Assembly: GCA_946478645.1 (NCBI GenBank)
Contig: CAMLCW010000104.1
Span: 1 to 13,747, forward strand
Direction of reading: 5' to 3'
DNA: 13,747 bases
Origin: an uncultured Variovorax sp.
GTDB taxonomy: Bacteria > Pseudomonadota > Gammaproteobacteria > Burkholderiales > Burkholderiaceae
This document shows positions 13,429 through 13,747 of this stretch, piece by piece; position 1 is the first letter of the stretch; the number at the start of each line of letters is the position of its first letter. Below the pieces are notes generated by a model that had not been told where the DNA came from, did no database searches, and saw only the letters and a program-made list of their open reading frames with translations. The position numbers and the translations under genes are program-made.

Positions 13429-13747
13429 TCAGTAGATCGGCGGTTCGGCCGTGGCGGCGTTGCCGGCCAGCACCGCGAAGTCGCAGCCCTTGTCGGCCTG
13501 CGTCACTTCCTGCTGGTAGATGCGTGCGTAGCCGCGTGCATGGGCCCGCGGCGGCGCGACCCAGGCGGCACGCCGCGCGGCAAGCTCGGCCTCGGACACC
13601 TGCATGTCGAGCCGCCTGGCACCGATGTCGAGCGTCACGATGTCGCCGGTCCTGAGCAGCGCGAGCGGGCCGCCGACGGCCGACTCGGGTGCCACGTGCA
13701 GCACGCAGGTGCCGTAGTGCGTGCCGCTCATGCGCGAATCGGAAATG
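13429..13747 (-). CDS. IlvD/Edd-family dehydratase, C-terminal fragment (5' end outside window)
   Basis: The C-terminal 106 residues of a dihydroxy-acid/sugar-acid dehydratase. The frame is open to the window edge and reads ISDSRMSGTHYGTCVLHV, the conserved IlvD/Edd block with the serine taken as catalytic base, then PESAVGGPLALLRTGDIV, LDIGARRLDMQVSEAEL and ARGYARIYQQEV, all typical of the family end. The full enzymes are 550-610 residues and carry an iron-sulfur cluster whose cysteines lie outside this window. The Met inside SRMSG is not a start. In operon with an HpaI aldolase and a Bug receptor, a sugar-acid dehydratase (for example arabonate or xylonate type) is likelier than the branched-chain amino-acid enzyme IlvD; this is inferred from context. 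Confidence 0.9.
   Translation of the reverse strand, partial: ISDSRMSGTHYGTCVLHVAPESAVGGPLALLRTGDIVTLDIGARRLDMQVSEAELAARRAAWVAPPRAHARGYARIYQQEVTQADKGCDFAVLAGNAATAEPPIY

Noticed and set aside
1..13747. CRISPR array, insertion sequence, tRNA, toxin-antitoxin or defence genes
   Set aside because: No direct-repeat array, transposase, tRNA-like cloverleaf or defence-type domain was seen in the frames or gaps.

Overview
The window is very GC-rich, with strong G/C preference at third codon positions. The gene families (MaeB malic enzyme with a phosphotransacetylase-like tail, a Bug-type tricarboxylate receptor, NMT1/THI5-type ABC parts, an IlvD/Edd dehydratase beside an HpaI-type aldolase) point to a betaproteobacterium of the Burkholderiales, probably Comamonadaceae close to Variovorax. 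This assignment rests on family content and on an intergenic repeat I recall from that group; it was not tested by alignment. Twelve genes look complete and two are cut by the window ends. I see no rRNA, tRNA, CRISPR array, transposase or phage gene.

Layout. (1) 1-1296 (+): 3' part of maeB. (2) 1315-5566 (-): five co-oriented genes, in transcription order msrB, a thioredoxin-like redoxin, an FAD disulfide reductase-like enzyme, an SDR dehydrogenase and a YeeE/YedE-type sulfur-compound membrane protein. Gaps are 45, 22, 70 and 8 nt. A GC hairpin with a T-rich tail separates this cluster from maeB. (3) 5728-6702 (-): a predicted lipoprotein with two retropepsin-like lobes. (4) 6926-10163 (+), divergent from it: ABC substrate-binding protein, ATPase, permease and a guanine-deaminase-like nucleoside deaminase. 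A repeat with two strong hairpins lies between permease and deaminase, inside a 42-codon open frame that overlaps the permease stop and the deaminase start by ATGA at each end. (5) 10180-11610: a SAM methyltransferase (-) divergent from a MerR-family regulator (+). The 75-nt spacer holds a textbook MerR-type promoter: 19-bp spacer with a perfect 16-bp palindrome resembling the SoxR box. (6) 11579-13747 (-): IlvD/Edd dehydratase (partial), HpcH/HpaI aldolase and a Bug receptor, which look like a sugar-acid catabolic unit.

How the genes fit together. The msrB cluster could be a self-contained sulfoxide/disulfide repair chain (NAD(P)H to flavoprotein to redoxin to MsrB) placed with a sulfur-compound transporter. 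The ABC cluster probably imports a nitrogenous heterocycle that the deaminase processes. The MerR regulator very likely controls the methyltransferase. In the last cluster, dehydration of a sugar acid followed by retro-aldol cleavage would yield pyruvate plus an aldehyde, and the Bug protein may bind the substrate. The most unusual points are the repeat-borne bridging frame at 9562-9690 and the MerR/methyltransferase switch at 11102-11132.
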